From: Macrostomum hystrix
Lineage: Eukaryota; Platyhelminthes; Macrostomidae
DNA: 64,000 nt
Assembly: GCA_950097015.1 (NCBI GenBank)
Contig: CATNEN010000001.1
Location: 25,101,001-25,165,000 of the forward strand
Direction: 5' to 3'
Part shown: positions 43,971 to 53,367 of the stretch, piece after piece
Layout: each line of letters opens with the position of its first letter
Position numbering within the stretch: the stretch's first letter is position 1
The notes under the pieces: model-generated
The model's input: the letters and a program-made list of their open reading frames with translations, nothing else
Database searches by the model: none
What the model was told of the DNA's origin: nothing
Program-made: the position numbers and the translations under genes

Positions 43971-45127
43971 TGTGATATTTTGACTTAGGTCTCTCTTTAC
44001 GTTGAGATTCCTAAATGAGGTCGGGTGTCCTACTCTTTGTGAGAGATTCCCTTTTCGCAACTCGAAAATAACGAAGACAAGACGATTCAAATCCCAAGCT
44101 AAACAGCTGATATTTAAGTGTTAACCAGTAAATAAGAGAAAGCTATGATCACTGATCAATTCCCCTGGCAGCGCTCTTTTCGTCCCCTGCCAGGTACTGT
44201 ACTTAATTCAATCCAATTCACAATTCGCACTAACAAAATCTCGATAACCGCAACACAAAACACGAACTCTACTCGATAATACGACACGATAAATAACACA
44301 AATAAATCCTAGACAAACAGATAGTCCCTATAACAAACAAGACAAATAACGCGAAACCTAACCAAAATCCCTAACATAAAACCGAGGCGACCAGCAAGCA
44401 CTTCTGCACTATGGCACAACGATAGTTCTATCGTGCCACACCTAATGTCTGTTCGACGGCGTCCCACCGATGATTGTCGGCGATATGGAGAGTGCTTCCG
44501 TGCTTGCCAATCCCTATCTAACACTCCGTCAGCAGTTGGCCAGACGTACCGAGCTCAGCGCAAGCTACTTACTGACGTGGGGTTGAGTGTGGGGGTTTTC
44601 TTTGACTAACTAGTTGGACCGGTTTACCTGTCCCGGTATCTATTTACTAGGATGCGTAACACGAATGAGAACAATATCAAGATCAAGAGCAAGAGCAAGG
44701 TCGAACGCGAGACCAGAATCACATGAGAACAATATTTCAGCGCAATAGTCAGTTTTATAGTCAAGCGCCCGCCCCAGCCCTCATTAAAGCCTGGGTGCCG
44801 GCCGCGCCGCTTGTTCTTCTGCCAGGTCGACCCTGCCGGTTAACGAACCGGCTGCTGATTGGCCCGGCTCGGGGTGTCGCACTTAAGTCGGTTCACTTCA
44901 ATCGGCTAGCCGTCCTCCCATTGGTTGGGCCCACCAGACCAGGGCTAGTCTGATGCCTTGGCTGTAGAGCAGGGGTGACCGGCCGGTCGCGTGTTAGGCC
45001 TGGCTGGGGTGCGCATGTACAAACAACTAACCTATCAGATACATTAAAATAATTCATAATATTGACGTGCGCGAATAAGTTACTACAAGTAGAAATATAC
45101 GCATTATAAAAACATGCCGACACTACA
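43971..45127 (-). repeat. 3' LTR of the gypsy element
   Basis: 1157 bp, TG...CA on both strands. In element orientation it carries CCAAT-type boxes (44920-44924 and 44858-44862) and TATAAAA at 44759-44753. Small open frames inside are identical in both LTRs and have no known motif. Confidence 0.96.
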
Positions 45128-45146
45128 CTCCCCCCTCCTAAAAGAA
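45128..45146 (-). other. Polypurine tract next to the 3' LTR
   Basis: On the element strand the purine run AGGAGGGGGGAG ends exactly where the 3' LTR begins (TGTAG). This is the expected primer site for plus-strand DNA synthesis. A 19-nt exact copy of the site lies further inside at 45260-45278. Confidence 0.85.
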
Positions 45147-45259
45147 GTGGAGTGCGAACAAAACAGAAAATAACGGACACAAGACTCGATACCTAAATAA
45201 ACTGGAAACCGAGATTTAAACAGAAAACGAAAATTTTCAACTCCTCTGGGGGACACCTC

Positions 45260-45278
45260 CTCCCCCCTCCTAAAAGAA
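45260..45278 (-). other. Second copy of the polypurine tract
   Basis: The same 19 nt as at 45128-45146, including the TTCTTTTAGG that leads into the G run, occur again 132 bp inside the element, between the end of Pol and the LTR. It could act as a second plus-strand primer or be the scar of a small duplication. Confidence 0.7.
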
Positions 45279-45757
45279 TAGGAGCTGGTTTAACGCGAAA
45301 AAGAAAATTTTACGCTATCTATAATCGTATTAAAGAAACAATACAGAAAGCAAAGGTTGTCCAAAGCACAATGTTTTGACTAACGCTTGTATTCCTTCGT
45401 CGCCGAAAAGGTACAATTTCAAAAAAATTTAGATTAATAATAACAGAACTAAAGCATATTAAGGTTTGCTTAAAGAATTCCATTAGATTTAAATTCAAAA
45501 TACAAAATTCTGCAACTTGTCATCAAAATTTTACGATTAACTACAAAAGGAACAATAGAATGATCAGTTTAACAGCAAATTTAACAATTCGACTTCAAAA
45601 TTCAACACTTGATTACAAAATTTCAATCAATATTCATGCCTTTTTCAGCGCAAATTTTCTGACATTATAATTTAATTTGCAAGAAATATACTACTCTTAA
45701 AAGTATATCACACGCTTTCGCAAGGAAAATCTGTACGATTCACGGACTCAACAATTT

Positions 45758-48700
45758 TCACAAATCCAATCTACTGGGCGGTCGGATACACGCTCTGTTT
45801 CTCAATCTCGGAGCCCAACGCTGCTGAACTGGTAATTCCTCTCTTTGTCCTCGGGGCCGGCGTCCTCGGCCTTCTCGGTTCACTACGGCTGGCGGCACTG
45901 CGCCACCGCGCGCCGTTGGCACAACTAGCGTGGCTCGCGGAATCTCTGTCCGCACTGGAATTACTGGCACCCTTGGCACTGACGGCATTGCCTGCCTGTT
46001 CGGCACCGGTATCTGTGACGGTGCTTGCCGTGGCGCTACTTGGTGTGGTGGCCAATCGATTTCAATATCCGGGTATTCTTCCTCCGGTTCCACCTCTGGC
46101 GCTCCGGCGCCGACTATCCCACGCCATGCGCATAATTTTTCTTCCGACAGATAACACGGTTTGACGCGATCTACACTGACTATTTCGTGGATCCGATCTG
46201 GCTGTTCAATGCCATGAACCTTGGGTCCGGGTTCGATTCTTAAACACTTGCCACTACCGGTGACCTCAAGTACGCGGTATGGTCCGACCCACTTCCGGTT
46301 CGTATTAAACTGTTTGTGGCCATTCGAAAGCCAAACTAAATCATTCGGTTTATAAAAATTTTGAAATACTTTTGCGTCGTAGTTGGTTTTCATTCGAGTT
46401 ATTGCTACTGATTGTCGTTGCCTAGCAACGCGAAAGGTCTCCATGCACTTCCGGTACAATTCATGCACGTGCCGATCCGCAGTTTTTTGTTCTGGCGGAG
46501 GCAAACCGATTTCTGCGTCTACTGGCAGTCTCATCTTTCTGGCAAATAGCATTTCAAATGGACTGAACTTGTTCGACTCGTTAATCGCACTGCGCTGTAC
46601 CATCACGACGTGGGGCAAGACTTCATCCCACGCGAGGTCTAGTTCGTCACGCGCTAGCTTAATTCCATCCTTCACAACTCTGACCATTCGCTCACACTTC
46701 CCATTCGCTTGTGGGTGGTAACTAGTAGTGTGGCGCAAATCAATACGGAAATTCTCCGTTAAGCTCTTCACGATATCTGCGGTGAAAGAAGCTCCTCTAT
46801 CAGAAATGAATGCTTCCGGTGCGCCATATCGGCAAATCCACTCCGTGTACAGAGTCCATGCGGTGCTCTCTGCTGTACAATCGCGGAGGGCCTTCACCTC
46901 CATCCATCCGGTGAAATGATCGACCATCAGCAGCAGGTATTTATTCCCTCGCTGCGTCGTGTCAAAGGGTCCTGCGTAGTCTATGTGGACCTTCTCGCCC
47001 ATGTAGCTACTAAGCTCGGGCTCCAATGGCGCTCTCAAATTCGGGCCGTATTTCTTTCTAGTCTGACATTCCGGACAAGTCTTAATATAGCGTTCTAAAT
47101 TCGCAGAATAATTTGGCCACCAGAACCGTTGTCTAATCAGGTCTCTGGTCTTGGAGATTCCTCCGTGGGCCATCTGATTATGATACCGCTCGAACAATTG
47201 CTTTTCGAGTTGCTCACTTTCTGGCAGCACGATCTGCTTAAATTCGCGGCCTTCATGATCTCTATAACATCTGTAGATAATGTTCGAGTCTACAGTCAAC
47301 TTGTCATAATCACTGTACAAGGACTTATAACTCCGATGCATTCCGATCCATTCGATCTTTGGCGGGCACTGCTCTCGCGCTAACAGGCGGGTTTTCAGTT
47401 TCAGCAACTCAGGCTGGCCGTCCTGAAGTTCGACCACACCTGCCGGAGAACTTATGTCTATGGCCCCGCAATCTATTCCGTCCGGTTTTCTAGCTGTATT
47501 GCACGTGGGGCACTCCTCGTGGTACTTTTTCGGGGGTCCGTCACGTGATGGTCGGCGGCTTAACGCATCTGCATTGCCATGACTCAGACCTTGGCGATAT
47601 TCTATGGTAAAATCGTACTCTTCCATTCGGCTTATCACTTCGAACTGATCGAACTGTTCGAGGATCATGTTCCATCTTCCCAACATGCCCTTCGCACCGT
47701 GGCACTTCCTCAGCCACTGCAGTGCCGCGTGATCTGTTCTGATCTTAAAATGGCGACCAATCAGATACGGGCGATAGTGCTCGAGAAAATAAATTAGGGC
47801 GTACATCTCCTTCATCGTGGTGCAGTAATTCAACTGGTGCTGATTTAACGGGTGGGACGCATAAGCGATCACCTTCTCTTCCCCGTCCTGCTCTTGCAAC
47901 AAATTCCCTCCGATCGCGCTGTCGCTGGCGTCTACATCCAGGACAAAGGGTCCAGCTTCCTTATCGAATCTGGGATAGCTGAGGACAGGCGCGTGGGTCA
48001 ATTTTTCTTTCAGCAGTTCGAAGGCTTTCTGGCACTCCTCATTCCAATGATATTTAACATCCTTTCGAGTCAGATTATTCAGCGGTTCGCTGATTCGGGC
48101 AAAGTCTTTAATAAATCGGCGATAGTAGCCTGCTAATCCTAGGAATCCTCTAAGCTCAGAGATGTTCTCTGGCCTAGGCCATCGTTGTACTTTCTCAATC
48201 TTGTCTTTACTGGTGTACACACCATGCTGACACACAGTATGACCGAGGAATTCAACCTCCTTCCGAAAGAGAAAAGTCTTTTCGGGCTTAATTTTCATTC
48301 CTGCTTCCTCTAATCTGGCAAAAATAAGATCTAAATTTCTCAGCATCTCTTCGAAATTCTTGCCCGTGCAAATGACATCATCTAAATACAACAGGGCGAA
48401 CTTGTAAGCGTAATCTCCTAAGATTCGCTGCATGATCCTTTGGAAACAGGCTGGACCGTTGGTTACTCCAAACGGCAGCACCTTCCACTGGAATAATCCA
48501 TCGTGGGTTCGAAACGCCAATTTCTCTCTGTCACTCTCGCGCACTTTGACAGACCAGTAAGCTCCTACCATGTCCAGTGTGCTAAAGTACTGGTTGCCGG
48601 CGAGGGACTCTAATGATTCTTGAATTAATGGCAATGGGAAACTGTCCTTCTTAGTCTTGTTATTCAACTGTCTAAAATCACAGCAAAAGCGAAATTCACC

Positions 48701-50626
48701 GTTCTTCTTCCGAGCGAGGACTATAGGACAACTCCACTCGGACTCTGATGGTTCTACAAGATCGTGATCTAGTAATTGGCGGACATGTTCGCTGACAAAC
48801 TCACGCTGCTCAGGGCTCTGCTTTCGCAGTGGAATTCGAACTGGAATCTCGTCGGTCGTCTCAATCTTAAATTCGCCGACGCGGGTCTTTCCAATGTCCC
48901 ACTGATTCTGCGAAATCATACCTTGATACCGGTGTAGCAACTCAATTACTTTCAGTTGCTGATTTGCTGTCAGATCAGTCTCATCCAGTCTAAATTGATC
49001 CCTTATCTTAGTTGCTTCGCTCAGCGTGGGGATCCTCTTCTGATCTTGCCGCTGCTCGGCTGGCTCAGCTTTATCTACAAGAAAAATCTCTAACTCTTCG
49101 TTCGCTGGCTCATACTCAGCAATAACCTCATTCTCATGAATGGTCTTCTCATGCTCGGTTGGGTTCATGACCCTAACAAAGGTTTCGCCGAATTCATCTA
49201 GCGACGTTAGTCCCTTTGCAACTAGAATCGACTGATCCTCATCCTGACCGCTTTTCCTGGTAACAAAACCGTACTCAGCTGCATCAGGGGTCTCCCTACA
49301 TTTGACTTTAATAAATTTCTCACTCAGTGCCGGAATCTTTGCCATGCTGGTTACTTGCAGTAGCACGCAACGTGCACTTTCATCTGCAGTGGTTAGTCTA
49401 ATCCGAATGTTATTAAATTCTAGCGTCTTCTCAGCTATATCGAGCTTAATTCGGTGACGGGTCAACAAATCGAGACCAATAATCGAAGTGGTTAGCAGGT
49501 CTTCTGCGACAAAGAACGGGTGGATCACCTCGCTCTGTCCGATTCTAACTCTTAAGGACACCTGGCCCAACAGTCTGGTAGACTGGCTGTTGGCCGATTT
49601 CATGTTAATAGCGCACGGTTTTAATGCGGCTTTACAGGAGAAGAGCCGGTCAAATAGACTCTTGTCAATCACGCAGTGCGACGCTCCCGTATCAATCAAA
49701 ATTTCTTCACTAACGCCGTTCAACTGACTGTGCAGAAATAAACCTGAGTTTATGGCCTGATTGGAAATAATCGGTTGGACAAATCCGGCTGCCTGCTTTT
49801 TTGCAAGCTTCTCTCCGGCTGCGGCTTCAACCTGCACGGAGTTTTCGAGCCTATTCATTTCCTTTCTAAATTCTCTTATTTCTTTCTTCAGTTCCTCAAC
49901 TTCCTTAGACTTCAGCCTCTCCTCTGGCTTCCTCACAGTCTGTTGCTGTGGAGCTCTACTAGTTACAGGCTCTCGCTGCTTTGCAGCTGCTTTTGCAGTC
50001 TTCACAGGTGCTTTCATTTGCACTTCTTGGCGCAATTGCCGAATCTCTTCTCGCAGCTCTGACAGTTCATTTGCTGCCGCTGCATCTACGGACTTTCGCT
50101 GCTCAGTCTCACTGACTCTCAATTCAATGCCGTTTAATTTTCGGCGGTTGGCGTCAAAGGCCTGGCTCTGAGCTCTGCGCTCTGCCTTCTCTGTTTCGAT
50201 TCCTGCGCAATCGGCGCAACTACAATAGGATTCTACAGACTCCGATATTGAATTAATAGACTGTTCGCTGTGTCCGCAGCATTCTACCTCTAAGGCGCGC
50301 TGCTTGTTACTATGAGTAGTATCACTAGCCCTAATAAAAGAAAAACTAGCTCGCTTCCTCAAATACAATAATAAATCGTAATTAGTTACTCCGCACGTGT
50401 CCCGCAAATGAAAGAAAATCTCCTTGCCTCTCCTATCTCTGAGGAATCCGTAGCCTCTGTTATAATTGTACCACACTAATTTTCCGAACTCTACGTTATT
50501 AAGCTTAATCTGCCGTGCGTCATTAATCACATCTCTCTGCTCAACCGGCCTTCGGTTATTGCCGGGGGTAAATAAATTTAGTGGCGGGGAACGGTCAACC
50601 CCCCTCTGCTGCCGTTCCGCTTGCAG
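45758..50626 (-). CDS. Gypsy Pol: cold-shock-like domain, protease, RT, RNase H, integrase
   Basis: Pol polyprotein in the -1 frame relative to Gag. The frame is open from the slippery site near 50626 to a stop at 45758. A GTG at 50530 is the first alternative start, but frameshifting is the likely route. Counting from 50530: residues 15-82 resemble a cold-shock domain (G16, W20, N22, RGYGF 25-29, IFFH 38-41). About 110-245 is Cys-containing and coiled-coil linker. The protease has DTGAS at 280-284. RT follows, with FCCDFRQLN and YLDD near 715, then RNase H (DVDASDSAIGG). The integrase has a zinc-binding HHCC module (HNQMAHGGISKTRDL...CPECQ) and the D, D, E triad in HIDYAG, SDRGASF and NGKCERM (about 1184, 1245 and 1281). 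No chromodomain is seen at the end. All catalytic motifs are intact. Confidence 0.95.
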   Translation of the reverse strand: MQAERQQRGVDRSPPLNLFTPGNNRRPVEQRDVINDARQIKLNNVEFGKLVWYNYNRGYGFLRDRRGKEIFFHLRDTCGVTNYDLLLYLRKRASFSFIRASDTTHSNKQRALEVECCGHSEQSINSISESVESYCSCADCAGIETEKAERRAQSQAFDANRRKLNGIELRVSETEQRKSVDAAAANELSELREEIRQLRQEVQMKAPVKTAKAAAKQREPVTSRAPQQQTVRKPEERLKSKEVEELKKEIREFRKEMNRLENSVQVEAAAGEKLAKKQAAGFVQPIISNQAINSGLFLHSQLNGVSEEILIDTGASHCVIDKSLFDRLFSCKAALKPCAINMKSANSQSTRLLGQVSLRVRIGQSEVIHPFFVAEDLLTTSIIGLDLLTRHRIKLDIAEKTLEFNNIRIRLTTADESARCVLLQVTSMAKIPALSEKFIKVKCRETPDAAEYGFVTRKSGQDEDQSILVAKGLTSLDEFGETFVRVMNPTEHEKTIHENEVIAEYEPANEELEIFLVDKAEPAEQRQDQKRIPTLSEATKIRDQFRLDETDLTANQQLKVIELLHRYQGMISQNQWDIGKTRVGEFKIETTDEIPVRIPLRKQSPEQREFVSEHVRQLLDHDLVEPSESEWSCPIVLARKKNGEFRFCCDFRQLNNKTKKDSFPLPLIQESLESLAGNQYFSTLDMVGAYWSVKVRESDREKLAFRTHDGLFQWKVLPFGVTNGPACFQRIMQRILGDYAYKFALLYLDDVICTGKNFEEMLRNLDLIFARLEEAGMKIKPEKTFLFRKEVEFLGHTVCQHGVYTSKDKIEKVQRWPRPENISELRGFLGLAGYYRRFIKDFARISEPLNNLTRKDVKYHWNEECQKAFELLKEKLTHAPVLSYPRFDKEAGPFVLDVDASDSAIGGNLLQEQDGEEKVIAYASHPLNQHQLNYCTTMKEMYALIYFLEHYRPYLIGRHFKIRTDHAALQWLRKCHGAKGMLGRWNMILEQFDQFEVISRMEEYDFTIEYRQGLSHGNADALSRRPSRDGPPKKYHEECPTCNTARKPDGIDCGAIDISSPAGVVELQDGQPELLKLKTRLLAREQCPPKIEWIGMHRSYKSLYSDYDKLTVDSNIIYRCYRDHEGREFKQIVLPESEQLEKQLFERYHNQMAHGGISKTRDLIRQRFWWPNYSANLERYIKTCPECQTRKKYGPNLRAPLEPELSSYMGEKVHIDYAGPFDTTQRGNKYLLLMVDHFTGWMEVKALRDCTAESTAWTLYTEWICRYGAPEAFISDRGASFTADIVKSLTENFRIDLRHTTSYHPQANGKCERMVRVVKDGIKLARDELDLAWDEVLPHVVMVQRSAINESNKFSPFEMLFARKMRLPVDAEIGLPPPEQKTADRHVHELYRKCMETFRVARQRQSVAITRMKTNYDAKVFQNFYKPNDLVWLSNGHKQFNTNRKWVGPYRVLEVTGSGKCLRIEPGPKVHGIEQPDRIHEIVSVDRVKPCYLSEEKLCAWRGIVGAGAPEVEPEEEYPDIEIDWPPHQVAPRQAPSQIPVPNRQAMPSVPRVPVIPVRTEIPRATLVVPTARGGAVPPAVVNREGRGRRPRGQREELPVQQRWAPRLRNRACIRPPSRLDL

Positions 50627-50632
50627 TTTAAA
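50564..50632 (-). promoter_or_regulatory. Gag-Pol -1 ribosomal frameshift signal
   Basis: The Gag frame reads CC T|TTA|AAC, an exact X XXY YYZ slippery heptamer (TTTAAAC, 50632-50626). After a 5-nt spacer, GCGGAACGG (50620-50612) pairs with CCGTTCCCCGC (50594-50584), leaving a 2-nt bulge. The loop contains GGGGGG (50604-50599), which can pair with CCCCC at 50568-50564, forming an H-type pseudoknot. The Gag stop (50580-50578) lies within this structure, and the -1 frame is open throughout. Confidence 0.9.
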
Positions 50633-51882
50633 GGCTGTAGTCTCTGGGGACAGTCTCGCGCTACATGACCTGGTTGGTCGCAGATGTAACAGGTTCTGGG
50701 TCGTGCAGTAGGCGCATTCGCTCCCGCAGGATTGAAACGGTCATTGGCTGGTTGGCCTCGCCAACCTGACTGCCTTTCGACACCAGTCTGCTGTCTAGTG
50801 GGATTAAACTGCCTAGGTGGAAACATTCTGTTGTAACTGCTCATCTGCGGATTAAAATACGGTTGTGGCTGCGTCTGAGCCGGCGGTCTCATTGGCCGCT
50901 GAGTCTGCATCGATGCGAATTGCGGTCGCTGTTCCTGCCGGTAAAAGTACGGCGAACTCTCAGTGCGAAATTGCGGTGGTGGATAATAATTCGGTTCCTC
51001 TATCTGCTCAAACTGCGAGCTCTGCCTAGCGGCTTTGCCACGGAACTGTGCCTGCTTGACGGGTTCAACCTGGGAAACCAAAGTCTCAGGCGGTTCCGCT
51101 TTTCTTCTACCCTTAGCCCCTTGGCTTGCCAGCTCATCGAGGATCTCCTCGTTCTTGGCTGCTGCGAGCAAATCCATGGCGGTATAAGCGTCGCCTCTGG
51201 ACCGTCTGATAGAAATGACAGCCCGCCTAATTTTGTAATTCAAAATTCCGGCTTCAAATCGCTCAGAAATTCTTTCTCTGGCCTGATTTTCAAGGCCTGC
51301 CTTCCGAACTAATTCAACAAGAGCGTCATAAAAGTGCTCAATGCTCTCGCCTTCCTGTTGTTTCCGGTTCATCAACTGAATTTTTGCTTCTTCCTGCTGG
51401 GCAACTGGCCTGAATTTCTGCTGCAAACTCTCAACTAATCGTGGGTAAGCGAGGTTCGGGTCAAGGCCTAGATTAATATAAATCTTGTAAGCTTCTTCAT
51501 CCAGCAAAGACAATAATTGGCAGGCTCTGGCATCAGCCTCAATGGCGTTACCTTGGCAATAGTTAGTAAAAATCTTTAGAAAAACTTCAAAGTCTCCTCC
51601 GACAGCATAAGGCTTGGGTTTCGCTACTGAATTATTATTCCTATAAATAAGTCTAGGGGCAGCTCTCAAATTCTGGATCTGATTCTGCAGATCGGTAATT
51701 AAAGCTCTTAGTTGGTTATTGTCAGCTGCTAAGTTCTCTACTACTGCGGCTTGAGCATTGACCTGTGGGTCGGCTAAGTTTTGACCTTGGTCTGGCCCGA
51801 GAGCAGGGCCTTCATTCTGTTCATTGGCTACGGCCGCAGGGTCTGGGCCAGCACATCTAATTTCAACTCCTACACCCGCCAT
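50578..51882 (-). CDS. Gypsy Gag with zinc knuckle
   Basis: Capsid/nucleocapsid precursor of the retrotransposon, 434 residues from the ATG at 51882 (in-frame TTG and TAC codons just upstream are not starts). A coiled-coil N-terminal part is followed by a retrotransposon Gag domain (FLKIFTNYCQGNAIEADARA; YDALVELVRKAG). Next comes a Gln/Pro/Arg-rich stretch, and near the end one CCHC knuckle CYICDQPGHVARDC. The C-terminus is short and basic and overlaps the frameshift signal. The frame is intact. Confidence 0.93.
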   Translation of the reverse strand: MAGVGVEIRCAGPDPAAVANEQNEGPALGPDQGQNLADPQVNAQAAVVENLAADNNQLRALITDLQNQIQNLRAAPRLIYRNNNSVAKPKPYAVGGDFEVFLKIFTNYCQGNAIEADARACQLLSLLDEEAYKIYINLGLDPNLAYPRLVESLQQKFRPVAQQEEAKIQLMNRKQQEGESIEHFYDALVELVRKAGLENQARERISERFEAGILNYKIRRAVISIRRSRGDAYTAMDLLAAAKNEEILDELASQGAKGRRKAEPPETLVSQVEPVKQAQFRGKAARQSSQFEQIEEPNYYPPPQFRTESSPYFYRQEQRPQFASMQTQRPMRPPAQTQPQPYFNPQMSSYNRMFPPRQFNPTRQQTGVERQSGWRGQPANDRFNPAGANAPTARPRTCYICDQPGHVARDCPQRLQPLNCKRNGSRGGLTVPRH

Positions 51883-52206
51883 GTACAATTTTTATGAGTC
51901 ACTGATAAGAAAGTCTGCGCGGGCGCTTATCTATAATAGAATCTAACTAACCGAGGCAATAAAATTTCAATCGACCAATTGTACTAACACTGGCCTTTTA
52001 AGTTTGTAGCAAAAATAATAATAAGGTGGAATCTTTAATTAGATTGCAGAAGAACTATATCAATATAAGAACCGTGGAGGTATGTACTTCTCCAGGCTAT
52101 CTCTATAGCAGAACTCTTAAACTTTCTTCTCAACAGGAATTCTCCTTTCTCTCAATAGAAATCAATCCTCCTTCAATAGAAATCTCTCCTCCCTAGAGGC
52201 TCCAAA
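51883..52206 (-). other. Element leader with primer-binding region
   Basis: 324 bp between the 5' LTR and Gag. On the element strand, 2 nt after the LTR comes TGGAGCCTCTAGGGAGG, the expected position of a tRNA primer-binding site. I cannot name the tRNA. Several short CTCCTT-type repeats occur at 52130-52200. Confidence 0.6.
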
Positions 52207-53363
52207 TGTGATATTTTGACTTAGGTCTCTCTTTACGTTGAGATTCCTAAATGAGGTCGGGTGTCCTACTCTTTGTGAGAGATTCCCTTTTCGCAACTCG
52301 AAAATAACGAAGACAAGACGATTCAAATCCCAAGCTAAACAGCTGATATTTAAGTGTTAACCAGTAAATAAGAGAAAGCTATGATCACTGATCAATTCCC
52401 CTGGCAGCGCTCTTTTCGTCCCCTGCCAGGTACTGTACTTAATTCAATCCAATTCACAATTCGCACTAACAAAATCTCGATAACCGCAACACAAAACACG
52501 AACTCTACTCGATAATACGACACGATAAATAACACAAATAAATCCTAGACAAACAGATAGTCCCTATAACAAACAAGACAAATAACGCGAAACCTAACCA
52601 AAATCCCTAACATAAAACCGAGGCGACCAGCAAGCACTTCTGCACTATGGCACAACGATAGTTCTATCGTGCCACACCTAATGTCTGTTCGACGGCGTCC
52701 CACCGATGATTGTCGGCGATATGGAGAGTGCTTCCGTGCTTGCCAATCCCTATCTAACACTCCGTCAGCAGTTGGCCAGACGTACCGAGCTCAGCGCAAG
52801 CTACTTACTGACGTGGGGTTGAGTGTGGGGGTTTTCTTTGACTAACTAGTTGGACCGGTTTACCTGTCCCGGTATCTATTTACTAGGATGCGTAACACGA
52901 ATGAGAACAATATCAAGATCAAGAGCAAGAGCAAGGTCGAACGCGAGACCAGAATCACATGAGAACAATATTTCAGCGCAATAGTCAGTTTTATAGTCAA
53001 GCGCCCGCCCCAGCCCTCATTAAAGCCTGGGTGCCGGCCGCGCCGCTTGTTCTTCTGCCAGGTCGACCCTGCCGGTTAACGAACCGGCTGCTGATTGGCC
53101 CGGCTCGGGGTGTCGCACTTAAGTCGGTTCACTTCAATCGGCTAGCCGTCCTCCCATTGGTTGGGCCCACCAGACCAGGGCTAGTCTGATGCCTTGGCTG
53201 TAGAGCAGGGGTGACCGGCCGGTCGCGTGTTAGGCCTGGCTGGGGTGCGCATGTACAAACAACTAACCTATCAGATACATTAAAATAATTCATAATATTG
53301 ACGTGCGCGAATAAGTTACTACAAGTAGAAATATACGCATTATAAAAACATGCCGACACTACA
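52207..53363 (-). repeat. 5' LTR of the gypsy element
   Basis: 1157 bp with the same ends and length as the 3' LTR; offset between them is 8236 bp. No difference was seen in the parts compared by eye. Since this is the 5' LTR, its promoter should drive the element. Confidence 0.96.
52989..52995 (-). promoter_or_regulatory. TATA box of the 5' LTR
   Basis: TATAAAA on the element strand, with CCAAT-type boxes about 100 and 165 bp upstream (near 53096 and 53158). Transcription would start some 30 bp downstream, splitting the LTR into U3 (about 400 bp) and R-U5. Confidence 0.55.
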
Positions 53364-53367
53364 ATAG

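Larger units (their letters stand above)
43971..53363 (-). mobile_element. Complete Ty3/gypsy LTR retrotransposon
   Basis: A 9393-bp element in minus orientation has 1157-bp LTRs at both ends and a 4-bp target duplication ATAG (43967-43970 and 53364-53367). Element order is 5' LTR (52207-53363), leader, Gag (51882-50578), Pol (-1 frame, ending 45758), about 600 bp without genes, polypurine tract and 3' LTR (43971-45127). Pol order is protease, RT, RNase H, integrase, as in Ty3/gypsy (Metaviridae). No envelope-like frame is present. Both reading frames are intact and the LTRs matched wherever I compared them, so insertion was recent and the element may still be active. Confidence 0.96.

Noticed and set aside
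44309-44953. Small frames inside the LTRs as genes
   Set aside because: Identical in both LTRs, without motifs, and not in the arrangement of a known LTR-encoded protein.
45128-45757. Envelope gene between Pol and the 3' LTR
   Set aside because: About 630 bp with no frame of useful length, no signal peptide and no membrane segment.
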